From JAICTV01 sp035634055 (GTDB lineage Bacteria > Planctomycetota > Phycisphaerae > Tepidisphaerales > Tepidisphaeraceae): a stretch of 39,158 bases of DNA. The stretch spans positions 1 through 39,158 of the forward strand of contig DASQDR010000007.1 of assembly GCA_035634055.1 (NCBI GenBank). Reading direction: 5' to 3'. Numbering within the stretch: the first letter of the stretch is position 1; every line of letters begins with the position of its first letter. Under the pieces are notes generated by a model. That model ran no database searches, was not told where the DNA came from, and was given only the letters and a program-made list of their open reading frames with translations. Position numbers and translations under genes: made by a program. Positions 23,822 to 31,081 of the stretch are shown here, piece by piece.

Positions 23822-25543
23822 ATGATGTTACAGGCGCTCACATCTCTCACCGCCGCCAAGGCCGCCCCCGCGGCGCCGGCGGCACCCGCGCCGGCAACGG
23901 TCCCCGCGTCGGTCCCGACGCCGGTCCTGGACAACCTGGCGGCGCGCTTTCGCCCCGGCGGGCTCTGTCTGATGATGCTCAATCCCGACGGATCGCTGGC
24001 CTACCACGATCCGTCGGCGGGGCTGTTCTTCCAGCGCTTCGCCGTCCCCATGATTCAATATCCCGAGCCCGCCGCCCAACTGGGCGAGCGGGTGTCGGCC
24101 ATGACGGCGACCTCGCCGGTCGAGGCCTGGAACGTCCTGCCTGGGCTGGTCGTCGCCGCCTTCCCGTACGTCGAGAAGCGGCAGCTCGGCGGGGCGATGC
24201 TGCTGGTCGCCAAGGCCGGCACCTTCCGCCTCGGCGAGGACGTGCTGCGCGTCTGCTCGCGCCTCGGGGTCGACGGCATCTGGCTCAACCAGCAGGCCGA
24301 GGAGCTGCCGGTCTACTCCGACGAGGCGATCGTCCGCCAGGCGCGCCTGCTGCTGGGGATGATCCGCGACCAGGTCCGCCTGGCGAGCCTCGAGCAGGAG
24401 CTGGACAGCCTCTCCGGCCAGCTCTCCAACTCCTACGAGGAGCTGAGCCTCATCTACCAGCTCAGCAGCGGCATGCGGATCAACCGCCGCTGCAACGACT
24501 TCTTCAAGCAGGCGTGCCTGGACGTGATGGAAGTGATGAACGTGCGCGGGATGGGCGTGGTGCTGCGGCAGACGCCGGAGCACCACGAGCCGGTCCTCTA
24601 CGGCTCGATGAGCCTCCCGCCCGGCAAGGTCCACCGCCTGGGCGACGAACTGATGAAGGTGCTCACCGGGCGAAAGAGTCCGCTGCTGGTCAACGACCTG
24701 GCGGCCGACAAGACCTTCGCGTGGCTCGGCGAGCACGCCAAGCAGCTCATCGCCGTTCCGCTCCAGCGGCAGGACCAGGTGCTGGGGTGCCTGTTCGGCC
24801 TGGACAAGCTCATCGGCGACTTCGATTCGGTCGAGTCGAAGCTGCTCAGCTCCATCGCCAACGAGTCGGCCATCTACCTCGAGAACGTGCAACTGTTCGA
24901 GGACGTGCACGGGCTGATGATGGGGCTGTTGCACAGCCTGACCAGTGCCGTCGACGCCAAGGATGCCTACACCTGCGGCCACTCCGAGCGCGTGGCGCTG
25001 CTCAGCCGGCACCTGGCGCAGCAGATGAGCCTCCCGGAGCACGACGTCGAGCGCATCTACATGGCCGGGCTGCTGCACGACGTGGGGAAGATCGGCGTGC
25101 CCGAGGCGGTCTTGCAGAAGACGGGCAAGCTGACGGCGGAAGAGTTCGAGCAGATGAAGAAGCACCCGGAGATCGGCGCACGCATCCTGCACGACATCAA
25201 GCAGGTGGCCGACATCATCCCCGGCGTGATGCACCACCACGAGCGCTTCGACGGCAAGGGTTACCCCTCGGGCCTGGCCGCGGCGAACATCCCGCTCATG
25301 GGACGGATCATCTGCCTGGCCGACTGCTTCGACGCGATGACCAGCAACCGCACCTACCGCAAGGCGCTGCCGCTGGAGGTCGCGCTGACCGAGATCCGCC
25401 GGTGCAGCGGCACGCAGTTCGACCCGGAGTTGGCCGAGACCTTCCTGCGCACGCCGCCGGAGGAGTTCCGCAAGCTCCTCCGGGACTACGAGCACGACAC
25501 GCAGCGGCTGGCGGACCTCCAGAAGACGTTGCGCACGGCGTAG
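23822..25543 (+). CDS. GAF/HD-GYP cyclic-di-GMP phosphodiesterase
   Basis: 573 residues. The start is ATG 23822 or 23825 with AAGG just upstream; an in-frame GTG at 23786 directly follows a hairpin. Residues about 40-190 are an unassigned N-terminal domain. A coiled coil (about 180-205) leads to a GAF domain (about 205-365). The HD-GYP domain has all expected metal ligands: H387 (GHSER), H419-D420 (LLHDVGKIG), KKHPEIG, HHH 471-473 and ADCFDAM, plus the signature DGKGYP (477-482). HD-GYP enzymes hydrolyse c-di-GMP to pGpG or GMP. No receiver domain is fused, but a free receiver gene lies directly upstream. It probably lowers c-di-GMP near the pilus. Confidence 0.93.
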   Translation: MMLQALTSLTAAKAAPAAPAAPAPATVPASVPTPVLDNLAARFRPGGLCLMMLNPDGSLAYHDPSAGLFFQRFAVPMIQYPEPAAQLGERVSAMTATSPVEAWNVLPGLVVAAFPYVEKRQLGGAMLLVAKAGTFRLGEDVLRVCSRLGVDGIWLNQQAEELPVYSDEAIVRQARLLLGMIRDQVRLASLEQELDSLSGQLSNSYEELSLIYQLSSGMRINRRCNDFFKQACLDVMEVMNVRGMGVVLRQTPEHHEPVLYGSMSLPPGKVHRLGDELMKVLTGRKSPLLVNDLAADKTFAWLGEHAKQLIAVPLQRQDQVLGCLFGLDKLIGDFDSVESKLLSSIANESAIYLENVQLFEDVHGLMMGLLHSLTSAVDAKDAYTCGHSERVALLSRHLAQQMSLPEHDVERIYMAGLLHDVGKIGVPEAVLQKTGKLTAEEFEQMKKHPEIGARILHDIKQVADIIPGVMHHHERFDGKGYPSGLAAANIPLMGRIICLADCFDAMTSNRTYRKALPLEVALTEIRRCSGTQFDPELAETFLRTPPEEFRKLLRDYEHDTQRLADLQKTLRTA

Positions 25544-25563
25544 GCGAAAGGGAAAGCGCGGCC

Positions 25564-25899
25564 ATGGCGATCAAGTACGAGGATTACGGCAACGTCTGCG
25601 TGGTGGCGCTGGACGGCGACCTGGTCGGCGAGGCCGCCAAGGACGTGCGCAAGTCCGCCGACGAGCGCATCGAGAACCGCCGCATCGTCGATTTCGTGCT
25701 GGACTTCGAGAAAGCTGACTTCATCGACTCCGAGGGCCTGGAAACCCTCCTCTGGCTCAAGCGCCGCAGCGAGGACCTGTTCGGGCAGCTCAAGCTGGCC
25801 AACCTCGACGAGAACTGCCGGAAAATCCTGGAACTGACAAGGCTCGAGCACCGCTTCGAGTGCCACGGAGACCTGGCGGCGGCGCTGAAGACGATGTGA
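25564..25899 (+). CDS. STAS-domain protein (anti-sigma factor antagonist type)
   Basis: 111 residues covering one STAS domain. VCVVALDGDLVGEAAKDV is the first strand and helix, FVLDFEKADFIDSEGLETLL carries the conserved D-S-x-G with Ser56 as the likely phosphorylation site, and LKLANLDENCRKILELTRLE is the last conserved part. Such proteins take part in partner switching with an HPK-like serine kinase and a phosphatase. Neither partner is in the window, so the target is unknown. It begins 20 bases after the HD-GYP gene. Confidence 0.9.
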   Translation: MAIKYEDYGNVCVVALDGDLVGEAAKDVRKSADERIENRRIVDFVLDFEKADFIDSEGLETLLWLKRRSEDLFGQLKLANLDENCRKILELTRLEHRFECHGDLAAALKTM

Positions 25900-25904
25900 G
25901 GAAT

Positions 25905-25993
25905 CAGTGGCTAGTGACCAGTGGTCAGTGGCCAGGTCGGAAAAATCCTCCGGCCACTACCAACCAGCGACTAGTAACTAGCAACTGGCAACT
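25905..25993. repeat. Word-repeat inverted element before pilB
   Basis: The gap consists of repeated short words: CAGTGGCTAGTGACCAGTGG, GTCAGTGGCC, then CTAGTAACTAGCAACTGGC. Left and right halves are imperfect complements. A perfect inner stem AGTGGCC (25927-25933) / GGCCACT (25952-25958) encloses an A-rich loop. The end AACTAGCAACTGGCAACT recurs in front of pilC. There is no ribosome binding site before the pilB ATG. Confidence 0.7.
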
Positions 25994-26001
25994 ACTCCGC
26001 C

Positions 26002-27705
26002 ATGATCGCCACCCTGCAACGAAAACCTCTTGGCCAGCTCCTGCTGAGCAAGGGCCTGATCAAGGCCGAGCAGCTCGAGCGCGCGCTGGAGGAGCAGAAG
26101 CGGTCGAACCACCAGAAGCTGCTCGGCGAGATCCTCGTCGAGCTGCGCGTCTGCACGGAGGACCAGATCACCGAGGCGCTGGCGCAGGCGTACGGCGTGC
26201 CGTACGCGCGCGTCTCGCCGAAGGTGGCGGACCCCAAGGTCATCGCGGCGCTGCCCAAGGAGTTCCTCGAGAAGCACCAGGTCCTGCCGCTGTTCCTCGT
26301 CGAGCGCGTGCTGACGGTCGCGGTCCCGGAGCCGGCCAACGTCTTCCTGCTGGAGGAGATCGAGCGGCTCAGCGGCTACCAGGTGCAGGTCGTCGCCGCC
26401 ACCACGCGCGACATCAAGGCTACCCTCCAGACCTACCTCCCCAACGACAAGGTGTTCGTCATCGACGACATCATCGAGGAGGTCAAGCCCGAAGAGTTCA
26501 CCCTCATCGAGGCGCCGGTCCAGGACATCACCAACCTGGAGCAGGCGGCGGGGGACTCGCCGGTCGTCAAGCTGGTCAACTACTGCATCTACAACGCCGT
26601 CAAGGACGGCGCGAGCGACATCCACATCGAGCCCGGCGACTCCCAGCTCCGCGTGCGCTACCGAGTGGACGGGCGGCTGATGGAGAAGCTCCGCCCGCCG
26701 TTCCAGATGGCCGCCGCCGTCGCCAGCCGGATCAAGATCATGGCCGGGCTGGACATCTCCGAGCGCCGCCTGCCGCAGGACGGCGGCATCCACGTGATGA
26801 TGGACAAGCGCCCCATCGACCTGCGCGTCAGCACCATGCCGGGCAAGCACGGCGAGAAGGTCGTCGTCCGCGTGATCGACAACGACAAGGCGTCGGTCAA
26901 CCTCGAGAAGCTCGGCTTCGGCTACGAGACGCTCAAGCAGTGGCGCAAGCTGATCGCGCTGCCCAACGGCATCCTGCTGGTCACCGGCCCGACCGGCTCG
27001 GGCAAGAGCACCACGCTTTACGCCTGCCTCCAGGAACTCAACAGCGACGACACCAACATCTGCACCGTGGAAGACCCGGTCGAGTACGCGCTGGGCGGCG
27101 TGAACCAGTTCCAGATCAACGAGAAGGCCGGCTTCACCTTCCCGACCGCGCTGCGCTCGCTTCTGCGGCAGGACCCGGACATCCTGATGGTCGGTGAGGT
27201 CCGCGACGCCGAGACCGCGCGCCTAGCCACGCAGGCGGCGCTCACCGGGCACCTGGTGCTCTCGACCCTGCACACCAACGACGCCCCGGGCGCGATCACG
27301 CGGTTGTACAACCTCGGCATCGAGCCCTACCTGGTCGGCGCCAGCGTGTGCGGCGTGCTCGCGCAGCGGCTGGTCCGCAAGCTCTGCCAGTCGTGCAAGG
27401 AGCCGTACGAGCCGACGCCCAACGAAAAGCGCCAGCTCGAGCGGCACACCGAGAACATCGATGTGCTGTACAAGCCCAAGGGGTGCGCCCGCTGCCGCAA
27501 CCTCGGCTACGCCGGCCGGATCGGCATCTACGAATTGCTCGTCCCCGACGACAACCTCGTCGAGCGCATCAGCCAGGGCGCCACGCTCAACGAGATCCGC
27601 GAGCTGGCGCGCACGCTCGGCATGAAGACGCTGCGCCAGGATGGCGTGGACAAAGTTCGAAGCGGAATCACGACGTTGGAAGAGGTGTATCGAGCGACCG
27701 CCTAG
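26002..27705 (+). CDS. pilB: Type IV pilus assembly ATPase (PilB/GspE)
   Basis: 567 residues. N-terminal MshEN/T2SSE_N-type domain (about 9-150; PLGQLLLSKGLIKAEQLERA), then the motor. Walker A GPTGSGKST (from about 329), Asp box and Walker B LLRQDPDILMVGEVRD, His box STLHTND, and the zinc-binding CxxC pairs CQSC and CARC. The hexamer powers pilin insertion with PilC. In MshEN domains the RLG arginine contacts c-di-GMP; here that position is Pro9 and, in the second repeat, Leu40, so binding is uncertain. ATG 26002 is used although no ribosome binding site precedes it; the gap is a repeat element. No PilT-like paralogue is in the window. Confidence 0.95.
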   Translation: MIATLQRKPLGQLLLSKGLIKAEQLERALEEQKRSNHQKLLGEILVELRVCTEDQITEALAQAYGVPYARVSPKVADPKVIAALPKEFLEKHQVLPLFLVERVLTVAVPEPANVFLLEEIERLSGYQVQVVAATTRDIKATLQTYLPNDKVFVIDDIIEEVKPEEFTLIEAPVQDITNLEQAAGDSPVVKLVNYCIYNAVKDGASDIHIEPGDSQLRVRYRVDGRLMEKLRPPFQMAAAVASRIKIMAGLDISERRLPQDGGIHVMMDKRPIDLRVSTMPGKHGEKVVVRVIDNDKASVNLEKLGFGYETLKQWRKLIALPNGILLVTGPTGSGKSTTLYACLQELNSDDTNICTVEDPVEYALGGVNQFQINEKAGFTFPTALRSLLRQDPDILMVGEVRDAETARLATQAALTGHLVLSTLHTNDAPGAITRLYNLGIEPYLVGASVCGVLAQRLVRKLCQSCKEPYEPTPNEKRQLERHTENIDVLYKPKGCARCRNLGYAGRIGIYELLVPDDNLVERISQGATLNEIRELARTLGMKTLRQDGVDKVRSGITTLEEVYRATA

Positions 27706-27720
27706 GCGTCGCGGGTCGTC

Positions 27721-27796
27721 TACTGGCAACTGGCAACCAGCAACTTCCACTACCCATCGGGAGTCATTACTGGCAACGAGCAACTGGCATCTTCCC
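27721..27796. repeat. Word-repeat element before pilC
   Basis: Two 28-base direct repeats, 27721-27748 and 27769-27796, both begin TACTGGCAAC and end CTTCC, with 23 of 28 positions equal. The second ends 4 bases before the pilC ATG and shares AACNAGCAACTGGCA with the element before pilB. The function is unknown; the sequence is poor as a ribosome binding site. Confidence 0.7.
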
Positions 27797-27800
27797 TCCC

Positions 27801-29018
27801 ATGCCCACCTTCACCTACACAGCCCGCGACACCAACGGCAACGCGCTCAGCGGGACGATGTCCGCCGGGTCGGTTGAGGAGGTGACGCACGCGCTGCGGC
27901 GGGAGGGGAAGTACCCGGTGTCGGTCGCGTCGGCCGAGGAGACCGCCGCCGCCGCCGTTCCCGCCGGCCGGCGCGGGATCAAGGTGTCGCGCGGCGACGT
28001 CGTGCAGCTCTCCAACCAGCTCGCGATCATGGTGGAGACCGGCGTCACGCTCAGCGAGGCGCTGGAGTGCATCGGGCAGCAGGCGGAGAAGCCCAAGGTC
28101 AGGGCGCTGCTCGAGGACGTGGTCCGCACGGTGCAGTCCGGCACGGACCTCAGCACCGCGCTGTCCCGGCACGACCGCAGCTTCCCGCGGCTCTACGTCT
28201 CGCTCATCCGCGCCAGCGAGAAGAGCGGCATGATGGCCAAGCTGCTGGTCCGCGCCACCACCTATTTGCGCGACGAGCAGGACACCCTCCGCCGGGTGAA
28301 GGGCGCGCTGGTCTACCCGGGCGTGATGCTCAGCTTCGCGGTCACCACCACCATTTTCCTGCTCGCGTTCGTGCTGCCGAAGTTCACCGCGATCTACTCG
28401 CAGAAGGCGGCCGCGCTGCCGCTGCCGACGAAGGTGCTGATGAACCTCAGCGCGTTCCTCGTCACCCACCGCGTCGCGCTGCCCATCGCGGTGGCGCTGG
28501 CAGCGGCGGGGGGTTACGCCTACACCCGCACCGAGCGCGGCACCCGCATCGTCCACTGGATCCAGCTCCACCTGCCGCTGCTCGGGCCGATGTTCCGCAA
28601 GCTCCACCTGGCGCGCAGCATCCGCATGATCGGCACGATGGCCGGCGCGGGCGTGCCGCTCACCGAGTGCGTCACCACCGCGCAGGACCTGTGCGGCAAC
28701 GTCTACTTCAAGGAGCTCTGGGCCCACGTGCTGGAGCAGATCCAGGTCGGCCGGCAGCTCTGGGAGCCGCTCAGCGACAGCCCGTTGGTTCCGCGCTCGA
28801 TCACGCAGATGGTCCTCTCGGGCGAGAAGAGCGGCAAGCTCGCCATGGTGATGGACCAGATCGCGATGTTCGCCGAGCAGGAGCTGAAGGAGCAGATCGC
28901 CGAGCTGACGCGCTACATTGAGCCGCTGATGATCCTGCTGATGGGCGCCCTGATCGGCGGCATCGCGCTGGCGCTGCTGCTGCCGATCTTCACGATCAGC
29001 AAGGTGGTGGCGAATTGA
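27801..29018 (+). CDS. pilC: Inner-membrane platform protein (PilC/GspF)
   Basis: 405 residues from ATG 27801 (MPTFTYTARDTNGNALSG, the standard family N terminus). Two GspF domains are visible: VSRGDVVQLSNQLAIMVETG at about 62 and LHLARSIRMIGTMAGAGVPL at about 270. Transmembrane helices lie at about 170-195 (LVYPGVMLSFAVTTTIFLLA), 230-250 and 375-400 (LMILLMGALIGGIALALLLP). PilC links the ATPase to pilin insertion and to PilNO. It ends the co-directional pilus block; beyond it is a repeat-rich gap. Confidence 0.95.
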   Translation: MPTFTYTARDTNGNALSGTMSAGSVEEVTHALRREGKYPVSVASAEETAAAAVPAGRRGIKVSRGDVVQLSNQLAIMVETGVTLSEALECIGQQAEKPKVRALLEDVVRTVQSGTDLSTALSRHDRSFPRLYVSLIRASEKSGMMAKLLVRATTYLRDEQDTLRRVKGALVYPGVMLSFAVTTTIFLLAFVLPKFTAIYSQKAAALPLPTKVLMNLSAFLVTHRVALPIAVALAAAGGYAYTRTERGTRIVHWIQLHLPLLGPMFRKLHLARSIRMIGTMAGAGVPLTECVTTAQDLCGNVYFKELWAHVLEQIQVGRQLWEPLSDSPLVPRSITQMVLSGEKSGKLAMVMDQIAMFAEQELKEQIAELTRYIEPLMILLMGALIGGIALALLLPIFTISKVVAN

Positions 29019-29028
29019 GGGGAGGAGA

Positions 29029-29060
29029 GCGACGGAGCGACGAAGCGACGGAGCGACGAA
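29029..29060 (+). repeat. Perfect 2 x 16-bp tandem repeat after pilC
   Basis: GCGACGGAGCGACGAA occurs at 29029-29044 and again, identical, at 29045-29060. Each unit is itself two 8-base words. It begins 11 bases past the pilC stop. Confidence 0.85.
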
Positions 29061-29082
29061 GGGGGCAGACAGGCGCGGAGGC

Positions 29083-29210
29083 GCGGAGGCACGAAGGCAC
29101 GAAGTGGGGTGAAGGGAGTAAGGGAGGAAGTGAATTCACTGTCTCCCTTCTCCCTTACCACCCCCTCCGTGCCTTCGCCCCTTCGTCCCTTCGTCCCTTC
29201 GTGCCTCCGC
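29083..29210. repeat. Large imperfect inverted repeat after the pilus operon
   Basis: A purine-rich left arm (GCGGAGGCACGAAGG..., from 29083) and pyrimidine-rich right arm (...CCTTCGTGCCTCCGC, ending 29210) are imperfect complements, about 55 bases each. They meet at the perfect palindrome AGTGAATTCACT (29129-29140). It may end the operon transcript as a long hairpin. The rest of the 29019-29336 gap shows nothing I can assign. Confidence 0.7.
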
Positions 29211-29336
29211 TCGCCATTGACCCACCCCTCCGCATGGGAACGAGACGCCGGAGTCTGAGCGGTAGGGAAGACCCGGATGTCACCCGCTCCGACCGCTTTG
29301 CCACCTCGCGCCCGCGCCGCTAGTCTCTGCGGCGCG

Positions 29337-31022
29337 ATGACGTTGACGTCCACCGCGGACCCCGCGCCCGCTCCCACGACCATCAATGCTTTCCCCTCGC
29401 GCCCGTGCCACGGGTGGCTCGTTGACCCAAGCCTGCTCGTCGCATCGCTCGCGCTGATGCTGCTCTTTCTCGGCACCCCGCCGGTGCAGCGGACGCAGGA
29501 GGCGCGGGTGCTGCAAACGGCGCGGGAGATGGCGCGCAGCGCCGATGCGCGCGACTGGCTGATCCCGCGGCTGAACGGAAAGGTCCGCCTGGAGAAGCCG
29601 CCGCTCGCCTACTGGCTGGCGGCGGCGGCGTACCGCGCGGGCGGGGTGAACGAGACGGCGGGGCGGGCGCCGTTCGCGTTGGCGGGGTGGGGGACGCTGG
29701 TGCTGACCGCGCTGGCCGCGCGCCGCGCGTTCGGCCGCGCCGCCGGGTTTTATGCCGCCGCCGCGCTGCTCGGCTTCCTGATGTTCGCCCGCCACGCCCG
29801 GCTGGCGGAAACCGACGTCCTCGCCACGCTCTTCGTCACCGCCGCCATCCTGTGCATCGCCCGCGGCACGCGCGGCGCGATGGCGCTCAGCGGCGCGATG
29901 ATCGGGCTGGCGGTGATGTCCAAGGGCCCGCCGGCGCTGTTCCCGGTGCTGTTCCTGATCGCTCTCGCCGCGGCCGAACGCGACTGGCGGCTGCTCGGCC
30001 GCTGGACCCTCAGCGGGGCGCCGCTCATCGCGGCGGCCGTCGCGGCGCCGTGGTTCGCGTACGTGATCCGCGCCGTCGGTTACGAAACTTTCCGACACGA
30101 ATTAACCGTCAGCGTCGGGGGAGGCGGTCACGCCGCGTCGTTCCTTCAGTATTTTCCGGACCTCCTGCGCGCGACGGCGCCCTGGGTTGCGCTGGTCGCC
30201 CTGTCGCTCGTGGTCGCGGGGCAGCGGTGGAAGGACGACCGCTCGCTGCGGGTCGCCCTGCTCTGGTTCGCGTCGGTCCTGATCCCGCTGCTGATCGCCG
30301 GCCAGCGGCAGTACCACTACCTGCTGCCGGCGATGCCGCCGCTGGCGGTGCTGGCCGCGCGGCTGGTCGCCAGCGCGATCGAGCAGCACGACAAGCACCG
30401 TCCGCTCGTGCGCGCGATCCTCATCGCGACGTTGATCGTGATGCTCCTGGGCGCGCTCGGGCTGCCGCTGCTGGGCAGGCACGTGCGCGGCGAAGCGAGC
30501 ACGATCGACGCGATCCACGCGGCCGGCGGTGTTGCGGGCATCGCGTTCGTGATGCTGAACCACGCGCGTCCGGCGAGGTTCGCCGGCGCCTTTTCAGCCG
30601 TGACGGCCGTCGCCGTGACCCTTCTGACGCAGGCATGGATGCCATCGCTGCGCCCCGACCATTCTCGCGCGATCGCTGGTGAAATCCGCAACCGCGTCGC
30701 CGGCGCGCTCGGAAGCGCGATGGCAACGACGACGACGGTGTCCGCCGCCGCCGGCCCGACGTTCGCCTTTTACGGCCCGAACATCAGCCTCCCGCTGCTG
30801 TTCTACCTGCAAGACCCGATGCCGCAGTACGAGACGCCGGAGGCGGTCGCCGCCGCCGCCACCGCCGCCGCGGGTGCGGGCGACGGATCAACACGCCCGC
30901 TCGTTCTGATCGCCCAGACTAAGTCCGGCCGCCTCCCGCCGCCGGTGCCGGTGGGATTCCATTTGCTCGTGCGGCTGACGTCCGGCGATCAGGTGTTTGA
31001 GGTGTACGCGCAGAGCGCATGA
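29337..31022 (+). CDS. GT39-type membrane glycosyltransferase (ArnT-like)
   Basis: 561 residues from ATG 29337; an in-frame GTG at 29277 is the alternative. About ten to twelve hydrophobic helices. Near the first external loop QRTQEARVLQTAREM and LIPRLNGKVRLEKPPLAYWL fit the PMT_2/ArnT pattern (the D/E of the first loop, then G-x-x-x-x-x-K-P-P-L-x-Y-W). HARLAETDVLATLFV and LMVMSKGP-like LAVMSKGPPALFPVLF follow. Such enzymes transfer a sugar from a polyprenyl carrier to lipid A or surface glycans outside the inner membrane. The acceptor here is unknown. A TAGTCT box lies 10 bases before the ATG, with no ribosome binding site. Confidence 0.85.
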   Translation: MTLTSTADPAPAPTTINAFPSRPCHGWLVDPSLLVASLALMLLFLGTPPVQRTQEARVLQTAREMARSADARDWLIPRLNGKVRLEKPPLAYWLAAAAYRAGGVNETAGRAPFALAGWGTLVLTALAARRAFGRAAGFYAAAALLGFLMFARHARLAETDVLATLFVTAAILCIARGTRGAMALSGAMIGLAVMSKGPPALFPVLFLIALAAAERDWRLLGRWTLSGAPLIAAAVAAPWFAYVIRAVGYETFRHELTVSVGGGGHAASFLQYFPDLLRATAPWVALVALSLVVAGQRWKDDRSLRVALLWFASVLIPLLIAGQRQYHYLLPAMPPLAVLAARLVASAIEQHDKHRPLVRAILIATLIVMLLGALGLPLLGRHVRGEASTIDAIHAAGGVAGIAFVMLNHARPARFAGAFSAVTAVAVTLLTQAWMPSLRPDHSRAIAGEIRNRVAGALGSAMATTTTVSAAAGPTFAFYGPNISLPLLFYLQDPMPQYETPEAVAAAATAAAGAGDGSTRPLVLIAQTKSGRLPPPVPVGFHLLVRLTSGDQVFEVYAQSA

Positions 31023-31040
31023 CGCCGCCGCGCGGGCGGT

Positions 31041-31067
31041 CTTGATCATAGGTTCGATCAAGTTGTT
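31041..31067. terminator. Hairpin between convergent genes
   Basis: CTTGATC (31041-31047) and GATCAAG (31056-31062) form a perfect 7-bp stem over 8 bases, followed by TTGTT. It lies between the stops of the glycosyltransferase and the sorbosone-dehydrogenase-like gene. Confidence 0.5.
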
Positions 31068-31081
31068 CACCTCCGCGGCCC

